Of a stretch of DNA of 64,000 nucleotides, positions 50,560-59,342 are shown one piece after another. Numbering within the stretch: the first letter of the stretch is position 1; each line of letters opens with the position of its first letter. This DNA is from Salinicola lusitanus. Lineage in GTDB: Bacteria > Pseudomonadota > Gammaproteobacteria > Pseudomonadales > Halomonadaceae. A program made the position numbers and the translations under genes. The DNA lies in assembly GCF_003206045.1 (NCBI RefSeq), contig NZ_PZJM01000009.1, positions 248,001 to 312,000 on the forward strand. The letters are read 5' to 3'. The notes under the pieces were generated by a model, which saw only the letters and a list, made by a program, of their open reading frames with translations, ran no database searches and was not told the origin of the DNA.

Positions 50560-52169
50560 CCTTCCCTGCCACTGCGACTTTCGGCACCGCCGCGACGCCC
50601 CGGCGCGCCTCGATCACACGCCACCCGATCAGCCTGCTGAGTCGCGCCCTGACGCTGCCGCTGATGGTGCTGTCGTTCTCTCTTCTCGCCGGCTGCGGGC
50701 AGGATGAGGAGACCTCGGCGGCGCGCGACGATGCCCCCGGGAAGACGCAGACGCAGGATCGGCGACTCCGCGTCGCCATGCTGCAGCCGCCCCGCTCCGG
50801 GCTCAATCCGCTCACCGACGACGCCTTCAAGCTGTCGCGCTGGCGCACCGCCGAGACGCTGATTCGGCTCGATGCCGACGGCGATCCGCAGCCGTTTCTG
50901 GCCACCGAATGGGAGCAGCTCGACCCCCAGACCTGGCGCTTCACCATCCGCCCGGACGTGACCTTCCATGACGGCAGCGCGCTGACCGTCGAGCAGGTGG
51001 TCGCCTCGCTCACCGCCGCGACCAACGCCGTGCCCAAACCGCGCATTCTCGATGGGGTCGAGATGCGCATCGAGGCCGACGGCGAGAATGCGGTCATCGT
51101 GCGCACCGCGGATACCGACCCGCTGGTGCCTAACCGGCTCTCCAGCCCGCAGTTGGCGATCATGGCGGCGAGAGCCTACGCCCAGGCGGGTCACGTTGAT
51201 CCCATCCGTGCGGGTACCGGGCCCTTCGTGCTCACCGAGATCAATGGCACCCAGAGCGCCACCCTCGAGCGTTACGACGGCTACTGGGGCGAGCGTGCCG
51301 AACTCTCCGGCATCGATGCCGACTACGTGCCCGATGGCACCGCCCGTGGCGCTGCGCTGCGCACCGGCACGGCGGATGTGGTCGAGGCGGTGCCGGTGTC
51401 GCAGGTGGCGCTGATCGACCCATCGCTGATTCATGAAGTGCCGATGCCGCGCACCAACACCCTCTATCTCAATACCGCCTCCGGGCCGTTCCAGGACCCG
51501 ACCCTGCGTGCCGCGGCGCGTGAGGCACTGGATCGTGGTGCCCTCGTGCGTACCGTCTACGAAGGTCGCGCTGACGTCGCCGAGGGGCTGCTGGGCCCGG
51601 CGCTGGCCTGGGCGAGCGAGCTGCGTCAGCCGCTGACCCAGCGCACCGCGGCTGCCGAGCCGGACGGGACACGCATCACCCTGGCCACCTTCACCGACCG
51701 TGCCGAGCTGCCGGAAGTGGCCGTACTGCTCGAACAGCAGCTGGAGGCGGTGGGTTTCGACGTCCAGCAGGAGGTACGCCAGTACGCGCATATCGAATCC
51801 GACATGCTGGCGGGCAAGTTCGACGCCTTCATCCTGTCGCGGGCGACCCTGCTCGACTCCGGCGATCCGGTCGCCTACATGGTCAGCGACTTCTCCTGCG
51901 CGGGCTCGTTCAACATCGCCCAACTGTGCGACCCGGCGATCGATGCGGCGCTGGCTAAGGCCGGCGATCTGCCGCCGGGGCCCGAGCGTCGCCAGGCGAT
52001 TATCGCGGCCGAGGCGGCGATCCTGGAAACGGACGCCGCGGTACCCATGCTCCACGAGCGAGTGATCCAGGGCGAGGCCACCGATGTGGTCGGGGCGCTG
52101 CGCGATCCGCGCGAGCGTGAGTTGATCGACGAGCACACCCACTTCCGCCAGACTGCCGATGCCCGCTAG
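50556..52169 (+). CDS. ABC transporter substrate-binding lipoprotein, family 5
   Basis: A 537-residue solute-binding protein of the DppA/NikA/OppA family. The signal region is long (about 44 residues) and ends in the lipobox LLAGC, so it is a lipoprotein. The body has LNPLTDDAFKLSRWRTAETLIRLD (in pieces), LDPQTWRFTIRPDVTFHDGSALT, GTGPFVLTEINGTQSATLERYDGYWG (in pieces) and DADYVPDGTARGAALRTGTADVVE, all family 5 landmarks. GTG start overlaps the previous stop as GTGA, with CAGGAG upstream. It may bind a metal chelate rather than a peptide, given the Zur-like box. Confidence 0.85.
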   Translation: MTFPATATFGTAATPRRASITRHPISLLSRALTLPLMVLSFSLLAGCGQDEETSAARDDAPGKTQTQDRRLRVAMLQPPRSGLNPLTDDAFKLSRWRTAETLIRLDADGDPQPFLATEWEQLDPQTWRFTIRPDVTFHDGSALTVEQVVASLTAATNAVPKPRILDGVEMRIEADGENAVIVRTADTDPLVPNRLSSPQLAIMAARAYAQAGHVDPIRAGTGPFVLTEINGTQSATLERYDGYWGERAELSGIDADYVPDGTARGAALRTGTADVVEAVPVSQVALIDPSLIHEVPMPRTNTLYLNTASGPFQDPTLRAAAREALDRGALVRTVYEGRADVAEGLLGPALAWASELRQPLTQRTAAAEPDGTRITLATFTDRAELPEVAVLLEQQLEAVGFDVQQEVRQYAHIESDMLAGKFDAFILSRATLLDSGDPVAYMVSDFSCAGSFNIAQLCDPAIDAALAKAGDLPPGPERRQAIIAAEAAILETDAAVPMLHERVIQGEATDVVGALRDPRERELIDEHTHFRQTADAR

Positions 52170-53961
52170 TGAGCCAGCGAGTGTGACCCCGCGGTCTACC
52201 GGGGTGGCATGGCACTGGGAGGCGTGGCAGCGCCTGCTGCCGACGCTGTCGCGGCTGGTGACGCTGGCCGGCGTGGTGGTACTGGTGGGGCTGCTGCCGT
52301 GGCTCTCCGGGCGCGACCCGGCGCTCAGCATTCTGCGCGCCCGGGCCGGCGATCAGAACCCGAGCGCGGAGGCGCTGGACGCCATCCGTGCCCAGCTCGG
52401 CCTCGCCATGGGGCCGTTCGAGAAGCTGGGGCACTGGCTGAGCGGGCTGTTCCGGGGCGATGCCGGGGTGTCGTGGATCTCCGGCACGCCGGTGCTGCCG
52501 GGCATGTTACAGGCAGCGCAGGTCTCGCTGACGCTGATGGTGGCAGCGCTGGGCGTGGCGCTGGTGGTCACCCTGCTGATCTGCCTGCCGACGCTCAAGC
52601 GCGGGCTAGCCGGCGAGGCGACGCCGACCTCCGGTGCGCTGGGGGCGACGCTCACCGCGCTGCCGGAGTTTCTGCTCGCGGCGCTCTTGCTGGTGATCTT
52701 TGCCGCCTGGCTACGCTGGTTGCCGCCCTATGGCTGGGGTGACTGGCGCCATCTGATCCTGCCGGCGGTGGCCCTCGGCCTGCCCGGCGGCGGATTGCTG
52801 GGGCGGCTGTTCAGCGATGCGCTGACGGCGGCGTTCTCCGAGCGCTGGGTAGTGACCTGGCACGTGGCCGGCTTTGCGCGCCGGCGTATCGCCCTGGCGG
52901 CGATCCAGCGCACCCTGCCCAGCCTGCTGCCGCAGGTGGGGCTGGTGATGGTGGGGCTGACCGGCGGCGCGATCGCGGTGGAGCAGGTGTTCTCCATTCC
53001 CGGGCTGGGGCGGGCCACCCTGGGGGCCGCCTCGGCGCAGGATCTGCCGGCGCTGCAGACCGGTATTCTCATACTGATCGTCATCGCCATCGTACTCGGC
53101 GGGAGCGCCAATCTGTGCCGGACGTTGCTGCTGGGGCGTACGCTGCGTGCCGGCGCGGTGCCGGTGGCAGTGACGCCACCCCAGCCCGGGCGCTGGCGCT
53201 GGCTGGTACCTGCCCTGGCGGCGTTAGCGCTCGCGCTGATCATCGTCGCCGGGCTGGGGCGCGACCCGCTGAGTTCGGCCTATCTGCGGCTGCAGCCGCC
53301 GAGCCTGGCGCTGCCGCTGGGGGCCGACGGGATCGGTCGCGACATTCTGGCGCGGGTGAGTCATGGCGCGCTCTCGACCATGGGCATGGCGCTGCTGGCG
53401 GTGGGCATCAGCTTTCTGCTCGGGGTGACGATCGGACTGATGCCGCGCCTCGCCGCGGGGCCGATCGAGATCACCAATGCCACCCCGCCGGTGATCGCCG
53501 GGCTGATCGTCGCCGGCCTGCTGGGGCCGAGCGCCAGCGGCGCGGTGATCGCGGTCACCCTGGTCAGCTGGGCGCCACTGGCGGCCCATACCGCGGCGCT
53601 GGTGGCCGAGACGCTGGGCCAGCCGCATGTGCGCATCACCCCGATGCTCGGGGTGGGGCGGCTGCGGCTGCTCACCCGCTATCTGCTGCCGGCGGTGGTC
53701 GGCCCGGTGTTCCGCCACGCCATGCTGCGCCTGCCGGGCACCGCACTGGCGCTGGCGGCGCTGGGCTTTCTCGGGCTGGGGCCGCGGCCACCGGCACCGG
53801 AGTGGGGGCTGCTGCTGGCCGAGAGCCTGCCCTATCTCGAACGCGCGCCCTGGGCGGTGCTGGTGCCCGCGCTGGCGCTGGTGCTGATGTCGATTCTGGC
53901 GGTCTCGCTCTCCAGTGCCGGGTCGCTGCCGCGGTGGCGTTCGCGGGGCGTTTCTACGTGA
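52159..53961 (+). CDS. ABC transporter permease, fused DppB-DppC-type halves
   Basis: A 600-residue membrane protein that joins two permeases normally made as separate proteins. The first half (about 1-325) ends with the DppB-like GGAIAVEQVFSIPGLGRATLGAA motif; the second half (about 340-595) has the DppC-like opening PLGADGIGRDILARVSHGA and a second EAA-type loop near VRITPMLGVGRLRLLTRYLLPA. Ten to twelve hydrophobic segments are seen. The linker near 325-345 (VPVAVTPPQPGRW) is proline-rich. It overlaps the binding-protein gene by 11 bp and, at the other end, the convergent GTPase gene by 8 bp. Confidence 0.85.
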   Translation: MPASEPASVTPRSTGVAWHWEAWQRLLPTLSRLVTLAGVVVLVGLLPWLSGRDPALSILRARAGDQNPSAEALDAIRAQLGLAMGPFEKLGHWLSGLFRGDAGVSWISGTPVLPGMLQAAQVSLTLMVAALGVALVVTLLICLPTLKRGLAGEATPTSGALGATLTALPEFLLAALLLVIFAAWLRWLPPYGWGDWRHLILPAVALGLPGGGLLGRLFSDALTAAFSERWVVTWHVAGFARRRIALAAIQRTLPSLLPQVGLVMVGLTGGAIAVEQVFSIPGLGRATLGAASAQDLPALQTGILILIVIAIVLGGSANLCRTLLLGRTLRAGAVPVAVTPPQPGRWRWLVPALAALALALIIVAGLGRDPLSSAYLRLQPPSLALPLGADGIGRDILARVSHGALSTMGMALLAVGISFLLGVTIGLMPRLAAGPIEITNATPPVIAGLIVAGLLGPSASGAVIAVTLVSWAPLAAHTAALVAETLGQPHVRITPMLGVGRLRLLTRYLLPAVVGPVFRHAMLRLPGTALALAALGFLGLGPRPPAPEWGLLLAESLPYLERAPWAVLVPALALVLMSILAVSLSSAGSLPRWRSRGVST

Positions 53962-55039
53962 CTGCCACCAGCACGCTCTCCAGCGATTCGCGCGGGATGT
54001 CCCGGGTGATGAATACCAGCCGCGAGCGGCGGTCGTCATCGGGCCAGGCGTCGAGCTCCACCGGCGGGTGGAAGATGTGCTGCACGCCGTGGATCACGGT
54101 GGGGCGCTCGCGCCCGGCGAGGTTGAGGATGCCCTTGATGCGCAGCATGTTCTCGCCCATCAGCGCCGTCATCAGCTCGAGCCAGGCTTCGAAGCGGCCG
54201 AGTTCGATCGGTGCGTCCAGGGTGAAGCAGTGGGCGCGAATGCGGTCGTCGTGGCGGTTGGGGTCTTGCCCGGGAGTGTCGCTGCCCGCCGGGGCGAGCA
54301 GTGACCCGGCAGCCGCGGGGCCGGTGCTGAAGGCCAGCCCGGCCAGACTCGGTGGCTGGGCGTAGGCGTCGAGCCAGCGGGCGAGATCGGGGCGGGTGCC
54401 GTCTGCCCCCATCAGCCCCAGCCCGGTCAAGGCGGCGGCTTCAATCTCGCCCTGGACGACATGGCGCTGGCCGGCCCCCGGATTGATCTCGGCCAACCGC
54501 CGGGCGAGTGCCGCCAGCGCCTCTAGAGGCGCCAGATCGGCCTTGGTCAGCAGCAGGCGGTCGGCCACCGCGGCCTGCTTGAGCGCTTCCGGGTGGTGGT
54601 CGAGGGTGGCGCTGCCGTGGACGGCATCGACGGTGGTGACGATGCCGTCGAGCCGGTACTGACCGACCAGCCTGGGCTCGGTCATCAGGGTGTGCAGAAT
54701 CGGCGCCGGATCGGCCAGGCCGGTGGTCTCGATCACCACCCGATCGAACTGGCGCCGGCCCTCCCGGGCGTAGCGCCAGGGCACATCGCGCAGCGTGCGG
54801 GCGAGGTCGCCGCGGATGGTGCAGCACAGGCAGCCGCTCTCCAGCGCCACCACCTCGGTCTCGTCGGTGGTGCTGAACAGGCGGTGATCGAGCCCGATCT
54901 CGCCGAACTCGTTGATGATCACCAGGGTGCGGTCCATGTCGGGCTGGCGGACCAGACGATTGAGCAGGGTGGTCTTGCCGCTGCCGAGAAAGCCGGTCAG
55001 CAGGGTGACGGGGATCGGGGTCGTCGCGGTCTTGGGCAT
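53954..55039 (-). CDS. COG0523/CobW-family GTPase, putative zinc metallochaperone
   Basis: A 361-residue G3E GTPase. Walker A GFLGSGKT is at 16-23, the metal-binding CxCC motif GCLCC gives Cys70, Cys72 and Cys73, IETTGLADPAP is the switch region and LLLTKADLAPL is the base-specificity loop (TKxD). The C-terminal CobW_C domain ends with RLVFITRDIPRESLESVL. COG0523 proteins include ZagA/ZigA and ZNG1, which feed zinc to client enzymes. A Zur-like box lies 76 bp upstream. It is not in a cobalamin cluster, so a CobW role is unlikely. Confidence 0.87.
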   Translation of the reverse strand: MPKTATTPIPVTLLTGFLGSGKTTLLNRLVRQPDMDRTLVIINEFGEIGLDHRLFSTTDETEVVALESGCLCCTIRGDLARTLRDVPWRYAREGRRQFDRVVIETTGLADPAPILHTLMTEPRLVGQYRLDGIVTTVDAVHGSATLDHHPEALKQAAVADRLLLTKADLAPLEALAALARRLAEINPGAGQRHVVQGEIEAAALTGLGLMGADGTRPDLARWLDAYAQPPSLAGLAFSTGPAAAGSLLAPAGSDTPGQDPNRHDDRIRAHCFTLDAPIELGRFEAWLELMTALMGENMLRIKGILNLAGRERPTVIHGVQHIFHPPVELDAWPDDDRRSRLVFITRDIPRESLESVLVAVT

Positions 55040-55114
55040 GGCAGGCGGACCAGAGGGCGGATGAGTGTCGTCGGTGGAAAGCTTTCTGTCGGAAACCGAT
55101 AGCGTGATCTAAAT

Positions 55115-55127
55115 GTTATGTTATAAC
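55115..55127. promoter_or_regulatory. Zur-like box between the GTPase gene and the alcohol dehydrogenase gene
   Basis: GTTATGTTATAAC again; flanking bases extend the dyad (GTTA-G and C-TA-C pair on four of six further positions). It is 76 bp before the GTPase start on the minus strand and 167 bp before the dehydrogenase start on the plus strand, so it could control either or both. Confidence 0.65.
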
Positions 55128-55293
55128 GTATCTTAAATTGAACATGCCGGTATCGTCACGAGTGTAGCGTGTCGGCCCGCCGGCGTGATGCCCTCAAGGC
55201 CACTACGCCAAGTCTCGACTCAACGTCGCTATTCACAGTCACGACTCAGGGTCACTGCGACCTTGCCTCACTTTTCCGTTGACGGAGGTCCTC

Positions 55294-56478
55294 ATGAAAA
55301 CGCGCGCCGCCATTGCCTGGGAGCCGAATCGCCCACTGGAGATCGAAGAGATCGATCTCGAAGGGCCCAAGGCGGGCGAGGTGCTGGTCCGAATCGTCAC
55401 CACCAGCCTCTGCCACACCGACATGTTCACGCTCTCGGGGCGCGATCCCGAAGGGCTCTTCCCCTGCGTGCTGGGGCACGAGGGCGTGGGTATCGTCGAG
55501 GAGATCGGCAAGGGCGTGACCTCGGTCGCGCCGGGCGATCACATCATCCCGCTCTATACTCCGGAAGACCCCAACTGCCCCTATATCCGGTCCGGCAAGA
55601 CCAACCTGTGCCAGACGATTCGCAAGACCCAGGGGCAGGGGCTGATGCCGGACGGCACCAGCCGCTTCTCCTACAAGGGTAAGATGCTGCGCCACTACAT
55701 GGGCACCAGCACCTTCAGCGAGTACACCGTGCTGCCGGAGATCGCGGTGGCCAAGATCAACCCCGAGGCGCCGCTGTCCAAGGCGTGCGTGATGGGCTGT
55801 GCGGTGCCCACCGGCATCGGCGCGGTGCGCAACACCGCCAAGGTGCAGCCGGGGGATACCGTCGCGGTCTTCGGCCTCGGCGCGGTGGGCATGGCGGTGA
55901 TCCAGGGCGCCAAGCTGCAGGGCGCGGGGCGGATCATCGGGATCGACGTCAATCCGGCCAAGTTCGCCCTGGCCGAGTCGCTGGGCGCCACCGAGTGCCT
56001 GAATCCGAATGAGCACCCCGAGCCGCTGCACGAAGTGATCATCGACATGACCAACGGCGGTGTCGACTTCTCCTTCGAGTGTGTCGGCAACGTGCACCTG
56101 ATGCGCGCGGCGCTGGAGTGCTGCCACAAGGGCTGGGGCGAGAGCATCATCATCGGCGTCGCCGGCGCCGGTGAGGAGATCGCCACGCGCCCGTTCCAGC
56201 TGGTCACCGGGCGGGTCTGGCGCGGCAGCGCCTTCGGTGGCGTGCTGGGGCGCTCGGAGCTGCCGGGCATGGTCGACGAGTGGCTGTCGGGGCGCTTCGA
56301 CGTCGACCCCTACATCACCCACAACATGACCCACGATCGCATCAACACGGCGTTCGATCTGCTCCACCGCGGTGAGGCGATCCGCTCGGTGATCCACTAC
56401 CAGCCGCAGGAGACGATGACCGGGGATCTGCCCGGGGTGACCCTCGGCGACAACCAGAAGACCCCCGAGCCCGCCTGA
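55294..56478 (+). CDS. Class III alcohol dehydrogenase / S-(hydroxymethyl)glutathione dehydrogenase with altered structural zinc site
   Basis: A 394-residue MDR dehydrogenase. Catalytic zinc ligands are present: Cys40 in SLCHTD, His62-Glu63 in LGHEG and Cys169 in VMGCAVPTG. The class III substrate residues are kept (TLSGRDPEG, and the Arg in QTIRKTQG). The structural zinc lobe, normally four cysteines, reads [17 protein letters not shown]: two positions are Asp92 and Ile98, only Cys95 and Cys106 remain. A 25-residue C-terminal tail follows the usual IRSVIHY end. GGAGG precedes the ATG. Its job is probably formaldehyde removal via glutathione; it may be a zinc-sparing variant. Confidence 0.85.
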   Translation: MKTRAAIAWEPNRPLEIEEIDLEGPKAGEVLVRIVTTSLCHTDMFTLSGRDPEGLFPCVLGHEGVGIVEEIGKGVTSVAPGDHIIPLYTPEDPNCPYIRSGKTNLCQTIRKTQGQGLMPDGTSRFSYKGKMLRHYMGTSTFSEYTVLPEIAVAKINPEAPLSKACVMGCAVPTGIGAVRNTAKVQPGDTVAVFGLGAVGMAVIQGAKLQGAGRIIGIDVNPAKFALAESLGATECLNPNEHPEPLHEVIIDMTNGGVDFSFECVGNVHLMRAALECCHKGWGESIIIGVAGAGEEIATRPFQLVTGRVWRGSAFGGVLGRSELPGMVDEWLSGRFDVDPYITHNMTHDRINTAFDLLHRGEAIRSVIHYQPQETMTGDLPGVTLGDNQKTPEPA

Positions 56479-56672
56479 TCGCGGCGCTTCCGCTCCGCCC
56501 GAGGTCGCAGGGACGCCCGGCTCGTCAGAGTCGGGCGTTGTCGTTGCCTACGTGGGCCTTCTGTTTTTGCCCGACGAGCCACTACCGGTGATGCGCTTTC
56601 GCCAGGCGGTATGAGGCGCGCCTCGCTTGAGCCGCAACAGGTCAAAACACGCAAGCGCTGGAGGCGCCAGAT

Positions 56673-57599
56673 CTACAGCCGGCTCTCGAGGGCCGGTATC
56701 ACTTCGAACAGGTCACCCACCAGCCCGTAGTCGGCGACGCCGAAGATCGGCGCCTCCTCGTCCTGGTTGATCGCCACGATCACCTTGGAGTCCTTCATCC
56801 CGGCGAGATGCTGGATCGCGCCGCTGATGCCCACGGCAATATAGAGATCCGGCGCCACCACCTTGCCGGTCTGGCCCACCTGCAGGTCGTTGGCGGCATA
56901 GCCTGCGTCCACTGCGGCGCGCGAGGCACCGATGGCCGCCCCGAGCTTGGCCGCGACGCCGTCGAGCAGCTTGAAGTTCTCGCCACTGCCGAGGCCACGC
57001 CCGCCGGACACGATCACCCGTGCGCTGCCGAGTTCCGGCCCGTGGCTGGTGGCGAGTTCGTCGCCGACGAAGGTGGACAGCGTGTTGTCGACCACGATAC
57101 CGAGCGCGCGGATCTCGGCGCTGCCAGTCTCTGCCACGGCATCGAAAGCGCTGGTGCGCACGCTCATCACCTTGAGCGGGGCGTGGTTGCTCAGCGTGGC
57201 GATGGCGCTACCGGCATAGATGGGCCGCTTGAAGGTGTCGGGCGCCTCGATGGCGATGATGTCGGATATCTGCGGCACGCCCTTGAGCGCGGCAACCCGC
57301 GGCAGGATGTCCTTGCCGCTGCTGGAGGCGGCTGCGAGGAGGTGACTGTAGTCGTCCACGCAGGCGACGATCAGCGCCGCCATCGGCTCCGCCAACTGGT
57401 GGGCATAGACCGCATGATCCGCCGTGAGAACCGCACGCACGCCGTCGAGACGGGCGGCGGCAGCGGCCACGGCGTCGATCCCCTCACCGGCCACCAGCAG
57501 GTCGACCTCTGTGCCCAGGGCGCGGGCCGCGGCGACCACGTGGGTCGTGGAGGCGGTCAGGGCGCCATCCCGATGCTCTACCACGATCAGTGTGCTCAT
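56673..57599 (-). CDS. etfA: Electron transfer flavoprotein alpha subunit
   Basis: A 308-residue FAD protein. The C-terminal FAD domain is diagnostic: [46 protein letters not shown], and [21 protein letters not shown] (read piecewise). It starts at 57599 (MSTLIVVEH) with GGAG close by; etfB ends 11 bp upstream. With etfB it would carry electrons from a dehydrogenase, here plausibly the betaine-type demethylase, to the quinone pool. Confidence 0.92.
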   Translation of the reverse strand: MSTLIVVEHRDGALTASTTHVVAAARALGTEVDLLVAGEGIDAVAAAAARLDGVRAVLTADHAVYAHQLAEPMAALIVACVDDYSHLLAAASSSGKDILPRVAALKGVPQISDIIAIEAPDTFKRPIYAGSAIATLSNHAPLKVMSVRTSAFDAVAETGSAEIRALGIVVDNTLSTFVGDELATSHGPELGSARVIVSGGRGLGSGENFKLLDGVAAKLGAAIGASRAAVDAGYAANDLQVGQTGKVVAPDLYIAVGISGAIQHLAGMKDSKVIVAINQDEEAPIFGVADYGLVGDLFEVIPALESRL

Positions 57600-57610
57600 G
57601 GACTCTCCTG

Positions 57611-58360
57611 TCACAGGACTTTGGCTTCGTGTTTGAGTTTGTCGACCAGCTCATCGACCGAGGCGACCTTGCTGCCGCCCTGTCGTGCCGCCGGGGTTTC
57701 GACCCGCTCGAGGCGCAGATAGCCGCTGGCGGCGAGGCCGACGGTGTCGATCCCACGGCTATCGATGGGCTTCTTCTTGGCTTTCATGATGTCGGGCAGG
57801 CGCGCGTGACGCGGCTCGTTGAGACGCAGATCGGTGGTGATCACCGCCGGCAGGCGCAAGGCCAGCGTGCGCAGGCCGCCGTCGACCTCGCGCGTTACCT
57901 GGACTTCCTCATCCGTCACCTCCAGGCGCGAGGCGAAGGTGCCCTGGCCCATGCCGGTGAGGGCGGCGAGCATCTGCCCGGTCTGATTGTTGTCGCTGTC
58001 GATCGCCTGCTTGCCCAGGATCACCAGCCCCGGCTGCTCCTCGGCGACGAGCCGGGCCAGCACCTGGGCGACCTCGAGAGAATCCAGCCTCTCCTCGCTC
58101 TCGATGTGGATGGCGCGGTCGGCGCCCAGCGCCAGCGCCGTGCGCAGCTGCTCCTGAGCCGCCTTGGGGCCGATGCTGACAGCCACGATCTCGCTGGCCA
58201 CGCCACGCTCCTTGAGTCGCAGCGCCTCCTCCACCGCGATCTCGCAGAACGGATTCATGGCCATCTTGGTGTTGGTCAGATCGACATCGCTGTGATCCGG
58301 GCGCACCCGTACCTTGACGTTGTAATCGATGACCCGTTTGACGCCGACGAGGACCTTCAT
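57611..58360 (-). CDS. etfB: Electron transfer flavoprotein beta subunit
   Basis: A 249-residue AMP-binding partner of EtfA. It begins [22 protein letters not shown] (ETF beta hallmark VKRVxDxNV), has [19 protein letters not shown] and ends with the recognition-loop part [25 protein letters not shown] (in pieces). It precedes etfA in a two-gene leftward unit that diverges, with the TetR gene between, from the demethylase operon. Paralogous to the general fatty-acid ETF, a dedicated ETF is likely. Confidence 0.93.
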   Translation of the reverse strand: MKVLVGVKRVIDYNVKVRVRPDHSDVDLTNTKMAMNPFCEIAVEEALRLKERGVASEIVAVSIGPKAAQEQLRTALALGADRAIHIESEERLDSLEVAQVLARLVAEEQPGLVILGKQAIDSDNNQTGQMLAALTGMGQGTFASRLEVTDEEVQVTREVDGGLRTLALRLPAVITTDLRLNEPRHARLPDIMKAKKKPIDSRGIDTVGLAASGYLRLERVETPAARQGGSKVASVDELVDKLKHEAKVL

Positions 58361-58473
58361 GCGTATACCTCTCGAGTGGGATGGGAATCAGCAGATACCG
58401 GCGGCTATGTCCTAAGGTGCGGCGTCCCAAGGTACGGCCCGCCGGGTGTCGAACTGGTCGACCTTCGGGAAAC

Positions 58474-59121
58474 TCATGTGGCGCTCTTCGCCGCTGGGGT
58501 CGCCGACGTGCGAAAGCGCGCGCGATGACGGTCGGCAAAGCGCGCGATATCGCTCTCGGTGCAGGGCTGACCGGTAAAGATGCGCACGTATTCGGCGATT
58601 CGGGTGATGCGCGTGTCCTTGCTCTCCTGGATATGCATGGAGATGTAGCCGATCTGTAGCAGATAGACGGTACGCGCCCGGGTATCGGCCTCCAGCTCGG
58701 GATAACCGAAGCGCGCGAACATCGCTTTCAGCGCGCCCAGGCGTGCGCTGTCGGCCCGTTGGACGCGGGTGGCCACCGCCGGGTCCTGCAGGCTCCAGCT
58801 GCGCACGGCGTACTCGAACTCGGAGTCGAAGATCGCCGGGTCGAACCAGCAGTCGAAGACGTTGAGCGTGGCCTCGACGATCGTCGCCGCGTAGCGCTCG
58901 CTCTGGGTGATGACGGCCTGCGTGTTCTGCGCCTCCCAGCGCGCCAGCAGCGCCTCCAGGATCTCCTCGCGATCCTTGAACAGCCAGTAGAAGCTGGTCC
59001 GCGAGGTCTTCAACTGCTTGGCCAGCGGCACGATCTTGACCGCACCGACCCCGGCGCCGATCAGCAGCGTGTAGGCCGCATCGACCCAGGCCTTGCGATT
59101 ATTGGCGAGTTCGTCTTTCAC
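58474..59121 (-). CDS. TetR-family transcriptional regulator
   Basis: A 215-residue regulator. The N-terminal HTH is AWVDAAYTLLIGAGVGAVKI with the helices LAKQLKTSRTSFYWLFKDREEILEALL (read in two parts), the SRTSFYWLFKDRE form of TetR/BetI-like HTHs. The C-terminal ligand domain is helical with WSLQDPAVATRVQRADS. A GTG start at 59121 is chosen because the HTH follows at once. It diverges from the demethylase operon and probably represses it, and perhaps etfBA, in response to a methylated amine. Confidence 0.8.
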   Translation of the reverse strand: MKDELANNRKAWVDAAYTLLIGAGVGAVKIVPLAKQLKTSRTSFYWLFKDREEILEALLARWEAQNTQAVITQSERYAATIVEATLNVFDCWFDPAIFDSEFEYAVRSWSLQDPAVATRVQRADSARLGALKAMFARFGYPELEADTRARTVYLLQIGYISMHIQESKDTRITRIAEYVRIFTGQPCTESDIARFADRHRARFRTSATPAAKSAT

Positions 59122-59257
59122 GATGAGTCCTTGGTGGCGATGGGCAGGACGCTGAGCGTAGCAGGCCGGAGGCCGGTGTTTTAGATCGCCACGAGCACCT
59201 TGGCCCCGGCGTGAACACCGCTTTCGGCATTTCCTGAACATCAGACGTCGACATCCG

Positions 59258-59308
59258 TGTACACAACTGTATTCTCAGTTGACACTGGTGTACAGCGAGC
59301 GCTAGCGT
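59258..59308 (+). promoter_or_regulatory. Promoter and inverted-repeat operator of the demethylase operon
   Basis: A perfect -35 TTGACA at 59279-59284 is followed 18 bp later by a poor -10 (TAGCGT at 59303-59308). Over it lie the inverted repeats CAACTG (59264-59269)/CAGTTG (59276-59281) and TGTACAC (59258-59264)/GTGTACA (59288-59294). A TetR dimer there would block the -35 element. Confidence 0.55.
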
Positions 59309-59342
59309 GGTGTCAACCCCACGACAACAAGGGTGCCTGACC

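Noticed and set aside
56479-56672. Small gene between the dehydrogenase and etfA
   Set aside because: This convergent gap shows only competing hairpins such as GGCTCGTC/GACGAGCC and no ribosome site or conserved frame.
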